In this document: positions 1 through 8,136 of the stretch, piece by piece | Layout of the letters: the number at the start of each line of letters is the position of its first letter | Numbering within the stretch: the stretch's first letter is position 1 | The notes under the pieces: model-generated | What the model was told of the DNA's origin: nothing | Database searches by the model: none | What the model saw: the letters and a program-made list of their open reading frames with translations, nothing else | Translations under genes and position numbers: made by a program | Source of the DNA: Propionibacteriaceae bacterium | Lineage (GTDB): Bacteria; Actinomycetota; Actinomycetes; Propionibacteriales; Propionibacteriaceae | Assembly (NCBI GenBank): GCA_905372155.1 | Contig: CAJPNZ010000028.1 | Coordinates: 1-30,386, forward strand | Direction of reading: 5' to 3' | DNA length: 30,386 bases

Positions 1-18
1 CAGAAAAATAAACAAACA

Positions 19-42
19 CCCCCCAAAAAAGCAAAACCCCCC
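19..42. repeat. Homopolymer cluster C6-A6-GC-A4-C6
   Basis: Six C, six A, then GCAAAA and six C stand just downstream of the stop of the WXG-like gene. On the transcribed strand this reads as two G6 tracts separated by T-rich spacers. No hairpin is evident. It could be slippage-prone or simply part of the strand-asymmetric composition of bases 1-430. Confidence 0.5.
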
Positions 43-50
43 AACAGAAA

Positions 51-395
51 CTACTGCGGACCGATACGCGACAAAAACCCCTCAGCACTGAAATCAGCAG
101 CACCCTCCGCCGACGCATGCACCGACGCACCATCCTCAGCCGCCGCCACAAACGCCCGATTCTGCCCCGAAATCGAACCCACAATCCCAGCCAACGCAGA
201 ATTCAACGACGCAGAAATCTCATCCACACCCACCTTGAACTTGTCAAACGCAGCCCTCGCCGGACCATTCACCTGACCCGACAACGGCTCAGCAGCCTCA
301 AACAACCGCCTCACCAACACCCCCAAATCCTCCGACTCCGTCTGAGACCGCTGCCCCAACACCACCAACGTGTCACTCTCCATCGCAAACTTCAC
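51..395 (-). CDS. WXG100-like (ESX) small secreted protein
   Basis: A 114-residue, almost entirely helical protein in the size range of WXG100/ESX substrates, which pair as helical hairpins and leave the cell through the EccC motor. A central V-N-G turn (about residue 40) sits where the family has W-x-G, so the match is by size, helix pattern and context, not by an intact motif. I start it at the GTG at 395, because a TGAGGTG ribosome site ends 6 bases upstream; an in-frame ATG lies at 383 and a longer ORF reaches 425. It is divergent from the secretion operon that begins at 843. Codon use is strikingly odd: I count no A-ending and about five C-ending codons among 114, all others ending in G or T, unlike the C-ending style of the neighbours. 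Assignment is inference from context plus fold pattern. Confidence 0.7.
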   Translation of the reverse strand: MKFAMESDTLVVLGQRSQTESEDLGVLVRRLFEAAEPLSGQVNGPARAAFDKFKVGVDEISASLNSALAGIVGSISGQNRAFVAAAEDGASVHASAEGAADFSAEGFLSRIGPQ

Positions 396-842
396 ACGAA
401 ACACCTCACAAACAAGTTGAAACATAAATCCATTTGACCATTGGAAACGGTGCAGGTGAGCTTTACAGAAAACCCGACGACACGCAAGGTTTCAGGGAAA
501 AATCGCCACGGGGGCAGCTCGCGACCGCGCGCCGAGACGCCGCGGAGAGACGCAGGAAGATCAGGAGGGCGCACCCCGTCATTGGGGTATCGAGGAATAG
601 AAACGCCGTTCCCACTAGGCGAAACCTTCGTGGACGACAGGACCGGGAGGCCGCCGTCCGGAGCGTTCGCCCATCGATTACGGCCACCACTGGCTCAGCA
701 GTCAAGCAGTTCAAGAGAAGGACACGCTGGTCTCGCCATTTGGACGCCTTCCGGGTTGGCCATAGGTAAAGGTGGCGCGACTCGCCGGGGAACGTGATTG
801 ATGTACTCCGAGAGCTGAGAATGTGGGAGAGGAGGTCGTCCC
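396..842. other. Divergent intergenic region, type VII locus
   Basis: This 447-base gap separates the minus-strand WXG-like gene from the plus-strand secretion operon and should hold both promoters. I found no convincing -35/-10 pair for either side. Short frames within it lack ribosome sites and gene-like composition. The left 35 bases share the A+C-rich plus strand of the WXG-like gene; from about 480 the composition returns to normal. A strong GAGAGGAGG ribosome site at 826-835 serves the gene starting at 843. Confidence 0.5.
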
Positions 843-1586
843 GTGGCCGAAAGCAACCCCACCTTCGCCGACACCCCGGCAGGAACATGGCGGATCATCG
901 CGTCCGCGACTCTGGACTTCGCCGTCGCGGCCCTGCTCGTAACCGCCGTCACCCTCTGGGCTCTGGCATGTGATCTCCCCAGGGCGCTGACGATGTCGTT
1001 GAGCGCCACCGTGACGATCGCCCTGGCAAGCAGTTGGTGGTTGCTGCGCACGCATCTGGGCACGAGCCCCGGCCACCTGCTCTTGGGGCTGCGCGCGGTC
1101 GATCCGGTGATGGGACTGCCCGGCAGGCTGCCCGGTTTCCACGCGGTCGACATCAGGCGCGGGCAAGACCCGTTGCGTCCGCGACCCCGCCCCATTGCCC
1201 TGGACACCACGGCCCCCAAACGCCCGCCCGTCGACGTGACGTTGATCGCGTCCCTCGACGACGGATCCAGCTATCGTCTCGACATGCCGTGCGTGATCGG
1301 GCGCGACCCTCGGGTGGCTCCCCCGTATCACTGTTTGGCTGTCACCGACATCAGCCGAACCATCTCGCGCACCCACCTGATGCTGTGGAGTGAATCAGGT
1401 TTGCTGTCGCTCAGCGACATGGGCAGCCGTGGCGGTACCGCCATCGTCACTCCCCGAGGAGATCATCCACTGCCCGCGGACCAGACCGTCAGCCTTCCCA
1501 TGGCCCCGGGCCTGTTGGCACATCTCCGGCTGGGACGACGTGAACTCCGAATCGACGCCATCCCCAACCTGCCAGGAACGCGATGA
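843..1586 (+). CDS. RDD-like membrane protein with FHA domain, type VII locus
   Basis: 247 residues, starting at a GTG preceded by GAGAGGAGG. Residues 15-105 look like an RDD-family membrane domain: R17 and D25 in the first helix, a second helix around 52-68, then a G-T-S-P-G-H-LLLGLR segment that fits the family's G-x-x-x-G turn. Residues 130-235 resemble an FHA phosphothreonine-binding domain, with V-I-G-R-D (151-155) and S-R-T-H (175-178) at the usual Gly-Arg and Ser-x-x-His positions. FHA proteins accompany several actinobacterial type VII systems, where they are thought to read kinase signals or assemble the membrane complex. It is the first gene of the operon and overlaps the next by 4 bases (ATGA). 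Domain calls are by eye. Confidence 0.75.
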   Translation: MAESNPTFADTPAGTWRIIASATLDFAVAALLVTAVTLWALACDLPRALTMSLSATVTIALASSWWLLRTHLGTSPGHLLLGLRAVDPVMGLPGRLPGFHAVDIRRGQDPLRPRPRPIALDTTAPKRPPVDVTLIASLDDGSSYRLDMPCVIGRDPRVAPPYHCLAVTDISRTISRTHLMLWSESGLLSLSDMGSRGGTAIVTPRGDHPLPADQTVSLPMAPGLLAHLRLGRRELRIDAIPNLPGTR

Positions 1587-2101
1587 ACGAATTCGACCGC
1601 ACCCTGATCGAGACCACCAAAACCCACAGGGAACGTCTCGCTTCCGCCTTCATCCACGGAAGACTCACGGAACGCCACAAGGTGAACACGAATCTGGGCC
1701 GGCTTCTCGGCTCGGTGATTCTCGCAGCGGTTGTCGGGGTCGCCTGTCTGGGCACCGGTTTCGTGCTGGGTCTACTGGAACGCCAACAGCACGAACAGGC
1801 CGTCAATTCCTTCATGGCGGCCATGAAGGCCAATCCCATAAAACCCGGTAACGGATACGTCGAGGACGAGAAGACAGGGCTGTTGTTCAACCCGGAAACC
1901 GGCATTTACATCGATCCCAGGACCGGGTTCCGGGTCGATCCCGAAACCATGCTGGCCACCGACCCTCAGGGCCGCACGATCGACATCCGGCTCGGCTGGT
2001 ACTACGACCCGAAGACCAAGACCTACACGGATCCGGCATCGGGTCTGACCATCGATCCGGAGACCCTCACTGTCGTCAAGAAGGACAAGAAGGAGCGGTG
2101 A
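1583..2101 (+). CDS. Single-pass membrane protein with DP-x-T repeats, type VII locus
   Basis: 172 residues, not a family I recognise. A charged N-terminus (1-40) is followed by one membrane helix at about 41-64 and a short linker. Residues 96-165 then carry an imperfect repeat of roughly 10-16 residues around N/D-P-x-T-G (NPETG, DPRTG, DPETM, DPKTK, DPASG, DPET), alternating with short hydrophobic or aromatic strands. The tail is Lys-rich (KKDKKER). The start ATG overlaps the previous stop by 4 bases, and its own stop overlaps the next ATG by one base, so it is translated as part of the secretion operon. Location suggests a structural or accessory component of the membrane complex. Lys/Arg before the helix favours an outside C-terminus, which is an inference. 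Confidence 0.7.
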   Translation: MNEFDRTLIETTKTHRERLASAFIHGRLTERHKVNTNLGRLLGSVILAAVVGVACLGTGFVLGLLERQQHEQAVNSFMAAMKANPIKPGNGYVEDEKTGLLFNPETGIYIDPRTGFRVDPETMLATDPQGRTIDIRLGWYYDPKTKTYTDPASGLTIDPETLTVVKKDKKER

Positions 2102-3414
2102 TGGCCTACACGCGACTCACCATGATCGGCAGCAACCGCAAAGCCGACCTGGTTCTTCCCGACGACGAACCCGTCGGGGCGCTGCTGCCGCAATTGCTGG
2201 AAGTTCTGGACGAACGCATCCCCGGGGGACGTGAAATCGCGCTGACCACGCTCACGGGAGTGCGCATCGAACTCGACGCGACCCTCGGGGATCAGGGGGT
2301 CGACCACGGCACGATGATCCACCTGGCCCCTCTCGACGACGCCCCTCATCCCCCCGAGATCGTTGACATCACCGACACGGTGGCGACGGCGGCCGGGCGG
2401 CGCGGTGATCACTGGGACGAGGGCGCGGGCGCCGCCTCGGTCGCGACACTTTCCGCTGTCATCGCCGGCATCGTTTCGGTGAGTGCACAGGCCGTGCTAG
2501 GTGAACCAACGGATCCCAGGAACTACTGGATTCTCCTGGCAGCCGCGCTCCTGACCGTTCTGGCGGCAGTTTTCGCCCGCCGCTCCCGCACCGGGGCTGC
2601 CGCCGCCTTCGGGGCCGCGGCCTTCGGAATCGCCGCTCCTCTGCTCGTCCTGGCTCCCCAACCCTGGGCCGCAGGCACCCGCATCGTCGTCCTGGCGGGC
2701 GCCGCCTGGCTGGTGCTCGGGGCAATCGTCGGGGCTGGTTTGAACCGGCGTTCGGCGTTGCTGTGCAGCGGAGTCGGGGTGCTGGCCGCTGTCCTGGCCG
2801 CTTTGGGGGATCAGCTGTTCTGGCCGCGGATCCTGGTCACCGTGGTGACGGCGTTGACGGGGATGGCGCTCATCGGCTTGTTGCCGGGAGTGGCCCTGGC
2901 CCTGAGCGGACTGACCCGGTACGACGATCGCGCCATGCGTGGGGAACGCTCGGAACGCCGGGACGTTGACCACGCCATCGAGGAGGGATTCGCCACCCTT
3001 ACCTGGGCCGTCATCGCGATCGGCCTCCCGACGGGACTTGCGCTCTTGTCGTTGTCCGGTCAGGAGAACCCGTGGGCCACCGGCCTGACCCCGGCGATCT
3101 GTCTGGTTCTCCTGCTGCGCGCCCGTGTGTTGCCCCTCGTACCTCAGCGCATCGCGCTCCTGATCGCCGGGTTGGTGCCACTGCTGGCGATGTTCGTCGG
3201 AAGTCCGCAACTCAGCCCCACGTCACGGTTGGCCATCGCAACCGCCCTGCTGGCCGCGTTGCTCGGCGTCGCCCTGATCCGGCCCAGCACTGTCCTCGCG
3301 GCCAAGTTGCGGCGCGCCGCCGAGGTCGCGGAGGTGCTGCTGATCATCACCACCATTCCTCTGGCCCTGGGCGCGCTCGACGTGTACACCGATCTGTTGG
3401 AGACGTTCCGATGA
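2101..3414 (+). CDS. eccD: EccD-like type VII secretion channel protein
   Basis: About 437 residues. The first ~80 form a ubiquitin-like (YukD-type) domain, with the opening Y-T-R-L-T-(M/V)-x-G-S and A-D-L-V-L-P-D-D-E-P-V-G typical of EccD. After a polar linker, about eleven hydrophobic helices run from residue ~115 to the end. EccD is the polytopic subunit lining the inner-membrane type VII complex around EccC. I prefer the ATG at 2101 because AAGGAG lies 5 bases upstream; an in-frame GTG at 2098 is too close to it. It overlaps the upstream stop by one base (TGATG) and the next gene by four (ATGA). Length is slightly under the mycobacterial proteins (about 470-510). The symbol is assigned by family resemblance. 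Confidence 0.85.
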   Translation: MAYTRLTMIGSNRKADLVLPDDEPVGALLPQLLEVLDERIPGGREIALTTLTGVRIELDATLGDQGVDHGTMIHLAPLDDAPHPPEIVDITDTVATAAGRRGDHWDEGAGAASVATLSAVIAGIVSVSAQAVLGEPTDPRNYWILLAAALLTVLAAVFARRSRTGAAAAFGAAAFGIAAPLLVLAPQPWAAGTRIVVLAGAAWLVLGAIVGAGLNRRSALLCSGVGVLAAVLAALGDQLFWPRILVTVVTALTGMALIGLLPGVALALSGLTRYDDRAMRGERSERRDVDHAIEEGFATLTWAVIAIGLPTGLALLSLSGQENPWATGLTPAICLVLLLRARVLPLVPQRIALLIAGLVPLLAMFVGSPQLSPTSRLAIATALLAALLGVALIRPSTVLAAKLRRAAEVAEVLLIITTIPLALGALDVYTDLLETFR

Positions 3415-4112
3415 TCAGCGCCTGGCTTCGAGCCTCGGGAAGTGCCCGTCACCGGCATCTGGAGCAGCTGGCACGCAATATCAACACCCCGCTGCCGGTG
3501 AGGCGACGGATCGCGGTCGCCTCGATAGGGCGCCGGAGCGGCACCACGACCATCGCCTCCGGGTTGGCCGTGATGCTGGCCCGGTTGCGTCCGGACCGCC
3601 TGCTCGTCATCACCACAGACGATCCTGAACGGTCACAGTTCGCGCGGTTGACGAGCCCGCACACGGTGCGTCATCTGACCCCCGAACACTGGAGCGATCC
3701 GCTCTTGTTCTGGGGTGAGGTCGTCGGCAACGCCCAGCGCGACCACGATCTGACGATCACGGACTGGGGAGCCGCGCCGCTTCCCCAGCTGAGCCTGATA
3801 GCCACCGACTCCCACGCGCTGTGTCTGGTCACGGCGGCCGACAGGGGAATGATCCAGGCAACCCTCGACGTCGCGACGGCCCTGGGTGAACGCCTTCCCG
3901 TGTTGCTGGCCGTGGCCGACGTGCGCGGTGTGGTCGGCCCGTCGATCCGCGCGCTGGTGCGTGGGCTTCCCCCGACTTCGGTCCTGCAACGCCACGATCG
4001 TCGCCCAGGCACCCGGAAGAAACTCAGGGAACCCGATGCCTTCGAGATGTACCGCCTGGCCGCCGGCCTGATCGAGGCGCTCACCCGCCCTGCGAAGGGA
4101 CGCATCCCGTGA
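3411..4112 (+). CDS. Degenerate ParA/MinD-like protein, type VII locus
   Basis: 233 residues resembling a MinD/ParA-type (EspI-like) P-loop protein. The N-terminal stretch R-R-R-I-A-V-A-S-I-G-R-R-S-G-T-T-T-I-A-S occupies the Walker A position, but both signature lysines are missing (G-R-R-S-G-T-T instead of K-G-G-x-G-K-T), so ATP hydrolysis is doubtful. A later L-T-I-T-D-W-G-A segment fits a weakened Walker B, and L-C-L-V-T-A-A-D-R fits the usual strand after it. It lies between eccD and eccC with ATGA and GTGA overlaps, a position where such proteins occur in actinobacterial ESX loci. The longer frame opening upstream at 3072 lies inside eccD and is a shadow. The role is likely regulatory or structural; this is inference. 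Confidence 0.65.
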   Translation: MISAWLRASGSARHRHLEQLARNINTPLPVRRRIAVASIGRRSGTTTIASGLAVMLARLRPDRLLVITTDDPERSQFARLTSPHTVRHLTPEHWSDPLLFWGEVVGNAQRDHDLTITDWGAAPLPQLSLIATDSHALCLVTAADRGMIQATLDVATALGERLPVLLAVADVRGVVGPSIRALVRGLPPTSVLQRHDRRPGTRKKLREPDAFEMYRLAAGLIEALTRPAKGRIP

Positions 4113-7100
4113 CGAACGAAACCATGGCTCCCGAGGATCAGGAACTCCAGGAACCCACCCCGGCGCACAGACGAATCCAACGCCCCACCCGCACCACGAC
4201 ACCGCTCGAACGTCCGGGCCCGATCGAGATCCCGTCGCCGCCCACGCTCGGCGCCGAGATCAGCCCGACCCCGTTCCAGTTCCTGCTGCCGGTGGTCGGG
4301 GCGCTCACATCAGTGGTGATGATGGTGGTGATGCGCAACGGCCAGCCGTTGTTCATGCTGATCGCCGCCGTGGTTTTCACCGTGGCCCTCGTCAGCGGTC
4401 TCGGTTTCGCCATCTCCAGCCGGGGACGCGCCGGCAAGCAGCTGCGTCTCCACCGCAGTCGCTACCTCGACTACCTCGAACGCACCCGCGACAAGCTGCG
4501 GGAACAGGCCGAGCACGCCCGCAACACCGCCTTGGCGCTGCACCCGAGTCCGGCCGGGCTCGTCAGTTTCATCCACGACCCCGAGAGGTTGTGGGAACGA
4601 CGCCGCTCCGACGCCGACCACCTTCAGGCGCGCATCGGGATGGCGACGGTGCCGTGGTTCACACTGAACGTCCCCACCTCCGAATCCCCCGTGGAGCCGA
4701 TCGACCCGATCCTGTTGCGCGAAGCCGAGATGCTCACCGGTTCCCATTCCTCCATCGAGGCGATGCCCGCCACCGCCGACCTGAGGGAAGCCGCCGTGGT
4801 GGCGGTGATAGGGCCTCGCGAACGCACCATCCCCATGATCCGCGCTCTGGTCATGCAGCTCGCCGCCCACCAATTGCCCGAGGACCTGGAACTGGCGGCC
4901 GCCTTCCCCGTTGAGCACGCGCGCGACTGGCAGGGTTTCGACCTGCTGCCGCACGTTCATGATCCCAATCTTTTCGACGGGCCCGTGCCGGCCCGGCGCG
5001 TCGCACCCACTCTCGATGCGCTGAGCGACATCCTCGCCAGCGAGATGGCCGGACGGTCCGCCGCCGCTACGGCAGCCAGGCGGCGGGGCGGGCAGGCGGA
5101 GGAGCTGTCCCGGTTGGTGGTGATCTCCGACGATCACGGGCACCCGGCATCAGGCCTGCGGCATCCCGATCAGACCCTCCACCACCGTGACCTGGAGGTG
5201 ACCGTCGTCCACCTCCTGGATGACCGTCTGGACGAACCCGACGACGTTGACATCCGCATCGACCTGCGTGACGAGGCGACCATCACACACGGGGCCCGCG
5301 GCACCGAGCCCAGCACCACCCGTTTCACCCCGGAGGGGGCGGAATCCTGGCAGCTTGAGGCCATTGCCCGTGACCTCGCCGCACGCCGTACCTTCTCGGC
5401 CCTTCACCAGGAGGTCGTCGAGGGTGAACAGGCCGACATCGAGGACTTGCTGGGCGTCGACCTGCACCAGCCCATTGATCTGGCCCAGCTGTGGCGTCCC
5501 CGCACCCCGGCGGACTTCCTGCGTGTCGCGTTCGGCATCGACGACAACGGCCGCACCGTGTACTTGGATCTGAAGGAAAGCGCCCAGCAGGGAATGGGAC
5601 CGCACGGTATCTGCATCGGCGCAACCGGTTCCGGCAAGTCGGAGATGCTCCGCACCCTGATCCTGTCACTCGCGACGGCGCACTCACCGGAGGATCTGGC
5701 GATGATCCTCATCGACTACAAGGGCGGGGCGGCCTTCTCCCCCTTCACCCCGCTCCCCCACCTGGCCGGTCTGATCGACAACCTCGCCGACGATCCACAA
5801 CTGACCGTGCGTGCCCGCGCATCGCTGCAGGGTGAGGTGGTGCGCCGCCAGCAGCAGCTCAAGGACGCGGACTCCTCGCCGTCGATCACCCACTACCGGG
5901 AACTGCGCCGCAAACGACCCGACCTGCCCCCGATGCCGCATCTGTTCGTGGTCATCGACGAATTCGGTGAGCTGCTCACCGCTGAGCCGGATTTCATCGA
6001 TCTGTTCCTGCAGATCGGACGCATCGGACGCTCCATCGGGGTTCACCTGCTGCTTTCCAGCCAGCGGATCGAGGGTGGGAAACTGCGCGGCCTGGACACT
6101 TATCTGTCCTACCGGCTGGGGTTGCGGACCTTCAGCGAGTCGGAATCCCAGGTGGTGCTCGGCTCCACCGACGCCTTCCACCTGCCGCCCATGCCCGGGT
6201 ACGGCTATTTGAAGGTCGACACCTCGGTGTACCAGCGATTCCGCGCCGGGTACGTCTCCGGGCCCGTACCGAGCGGGGTCCGTCAGGAAACGGTGACCTC
6301 GGGTCCACGCATCTACGAACTCCCGGTCTACAACGGCATAAACGTCGACGAACGTGACCCGTCGGTTCCCCTGCTGCGTCGCCCGGACACGGGACGCACC
6401 CTCGTGGAGGAGGTCGTCGCAGGGCTGCGGGCCGACGACACAGCTGTCTCCCCGGTCTGGCTTCCACCACTACCCAGCCGCCTCACTCTCGGGCAGGTCA
6501 GGGAACGCTCCGATGGCGATCCGCTGCAGGTGGTCGTCGGTCTGGAGGACGATCCGGCGCATCAACGTCAACTCCCCTGGACGCTGGATCTGACCCGCAG
6601 CGGCGGCCACGTCGCGATCATCGGCGGCCCACAGACCGGTCGCACCACGCTGTTGCGCACGGTGGCCGCTTCCTTGGCGCTGCACGCCACCCCCCAGCAG
6701 GTGGCGATCTACGGCATGGACCTGGCCGGTGGCGGTCTCAGGCGCATCGAAGGTTTCCCTCACGTCGGCGGGGTTGCCACACGCGGGGACACCGACCGGA
6801 TGCGTCGTCTTGTGGAGGAACTGGCCCTGATGCTGCGCTCCCGCGAGCAGTTGTTCAAGAGCAGCGGCATCGATTCGATGTCACAGTTGCGCGCCATGCA
6901 CGCCGCGGGCCGATTGCCCCAACTGGCCAGCGCCGACATCGTGCTGCTGGTGGACGGCTACGGCATCCTCCGCAGTGATTTCGAGCCGCTCGAGGATTCC
7001 TTCACCCGTCTCATGCTCCAGGCCGCCAGCTATGGCCTGCACCTGGTGGTCTCGATGGGCCGCTGGGGGGAACTCCGGATGGCGCACCAGACCTTGTTCG

Positions 7101-8071
7101 GCACCCGTGTCGAACTGCGTCTGAACGATCCCACCGATTCGATAATCGACCGCAAACTGGCCCCGACCATTCCGTCCGACACCCCGGGCCGGGCGCTGAC
7201 CGACAACAAGACCCTGGCCCAGGTGGCTCTCCCGAGCCTGGAGATCTCGGAATCCGAGGACGTCGGGGAGGCTCTCGAACGCCTCGCGCAGCAGGTCTCG
7301 GAGTCGTGGTCCGGTCCGGCCGCCGCGCCGATCCGGTTGCTTCCCGAACACCTGCCGCCCGAGTCGTTGCCCGACGCCGCAGAGGAGTCCTCCGTTCCGC
7401 TGGGCCTCCGGCAGGACACCATGGACACCGCTTTGTGGGATCTCGACGACGGGGACCAGCACCTTCTCGTGCTGGGCGACGCGAAATGCGGCAAATCCAC
7501 CACGCTGCGCACCATCGCCCGGGGGCTCATCGAGCGGTACACCCCGGAGGAACTGGCGATCGCCGTCGTTGATCCACGCGGGCACGTCCCGGGGGTCATT
7601 CCCGACGCCTACCTCGCGGCCCACGCCAGTTCCCTCCGGCAAGCAGCGGGGCTCGCGAGTTCCATAGCCAGCGAGCTGGAGGCCCGTCCCTCCCGCAGCC
7701 CGGAGGAGAAGCTGCGGTCCCCGCAGGTCGTTCTCCTCATCGACGATCACGACATCATCTCGGCCGGCGGTTCCGAACCCCTCGCTCCGCTGGTTCCCTA
7801 CCTGCCCGCGGCGCGGGACCTGGGGTTTCATGTGGTGGCCACCCGTCCCGTCGCAGGCGCCACGAGGGCGCTCTACGGTCCGTTGCTGCAAAGCATCCGG
7901 GACACCGGCGGGGCGATACTGCTGATGTCCGGCGACCGGTCGGAGGGCCAGATACTGCCCCGGATCACCCCGGAACACATGCCGCCTGGTCGTGGTCGTT
8001 ACATCCGCCGCGGGGAGCAGCCCTACATCGTTCAGGTGGCCGACACACCGCGACATTCACCTCAGCCCTGA
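4109..8071 (+). CDS. eccC: EccC type VII secretion ATPase (FtsK/SpoIIIE family)
   Basis: 1320 residues, the usual size of a fused EccCa-EccCb motor. A Pro-rich cytosolic N-terminus leads to two membrane helices at about 52-105. Three FtsK/SpoIIIE ATPase domains follow. Domain 1 has a complete Walker A, GATGSGKS at 504-511, and a Walker B ending V-V-I-D-E-F. Domain 2 has G-G-P-Q-T-G-R-T-T at 839-847, with Arg in place of the catalytic Lys, and L-L-V-D-G-Y. Domain 3 has G-D-A-K-C-G-K-S-T at 1123-1131 and V-L-L-I-D-D-H. The protein powers export and binds substrate signals in the C-terminal ATPase. It starts at a GTG overlapping the previous stop (GTGA). It is the last gene of the core secretion block; the next gene begins 65 bases on. 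Other core genes (eccB, eccE, mycosin) are not in the window. Confidence 0.93.
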   Translation: MTNETMAPEDQELQEPTPAHRRIQRPTRTTTPLERPGPIEIPSPPTLGAEISPTPFQFLLPVVGALTSVVMMVVMRNGQPLFMLIAAVVFTVALVSGLGFAISSRGRAGKQLRLHRSRYLDYLERTRDKLREQAEHARNTALALHPSPAGLVSFIHDPERLWERRRSDADHLQARIGMATVPWFTLNVPTSESPVEPIDPILLREAEMLTGSHSSIEAMPATADLREAAVVAVIGPRERTIPMIRALVMQLAAHQLPEDLELAAAFPVEHARDWQGFDLLPHVHDPNLFDGPVPARRVAPTLDALSDILASEMAGRSAAATAARRRGGQAEELSRLVVISDDHGHPASGLRHPDQTLHHRDLEVTVVHLLDDRLDEPDDVDIRIDLRDEATITHGARGTEPSTTRFTPEGAESWQLEAIARDLAARRTFSALHQEVVEGEQADIEDLLGVDLHQPIDLAQLWRPRTPADFLRVAFGIDDNGRTVYLDLKESAQQGMGPHGICIGATGSGKSEMLRTLILSLATAHSPEDLAMILIDYKGGAAFSPFTPLPHLAGLIDNLADDPQLTVRARASLQGEVVRRQQQLKDADSSPSITHYRELRRKRPDLPPMPHLFVVIDEFGELLTAEPDFIDLFLQIGRIGRSIGVHLLLSSQRIEGGKLRGLDTYLSYRLGLRTFSESESQVVLGSTDAFHLPPMPGYGYLKVDTSVYQRFRAGYVSGPVPSGVRQETVTSGPRIYELPVYNGINVDERDPSVPLLRRPDTGRTLVEEVVAGLRADDTAVSPVWLPPLPSRLTLGQVRERSDGDPLQVVVGLEDDPAHQRQLPWTLDLTRSGGHVAIIGGPQTGRTTLLRTVAASLALHATPQQVAIYGMDLAGGGLRRIEGFPHVGGVATRGDTDRMRRLVEELALMLRSREQLFKSSGIDSMSQLRAMHAAGRLPQLASADIVLLVDGYGILRSDFEPLEDSFTRLMLQAASYGLHLVVSMGRWGELRMAHQTLFGTRVELRLNDPTDSIIDRKLAPTIPSDTPGRALTDNKTLAQVALPSLEISESEDVGEALERLAQQVSESWSGPAAAPIRLLPEHLPPESLPDAAEESSVPLGLRQDTMDTALWDLDDGDQHLLVLGDAKCGKSTTLRTIARGLIERYTPEELAIAVVDPRGHVPGVIPDAYLAAHASSLRQAAGLASSIASELEARPSRSPEEKLRSPQVVLLIDDHDIISAGGSEPLAPLVPYLPAARDLGFHVVATRPVAGATRALYGPLLQSIRDTGGAILLMSGDRSEGQILPRITPEHMPPGRGRYIRRGEQPYIVQVADTPRHSPQP

Positions 8072-8136
8072 GCACGAGGTGACAATGACCGTCAAGCTGG
8101 TTCGCGAGGACTTGCGGAACTCCGAAAGGGTGAGAC

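Noticed and set aside
463..888. Minus-strand frame across the divergent promoter region
   Set aside because: No ribosome site and no recognisable protein features, and it overlaps the well-supported start at 843.
4310..5143. Minus-strand frame ending in a run of histidines
   Set aside because: It is antisense to eccC, lacks a ribosome site, and the histidines come from a GTG/ATG-rich membrane-helix coding stretch on the plus strand.
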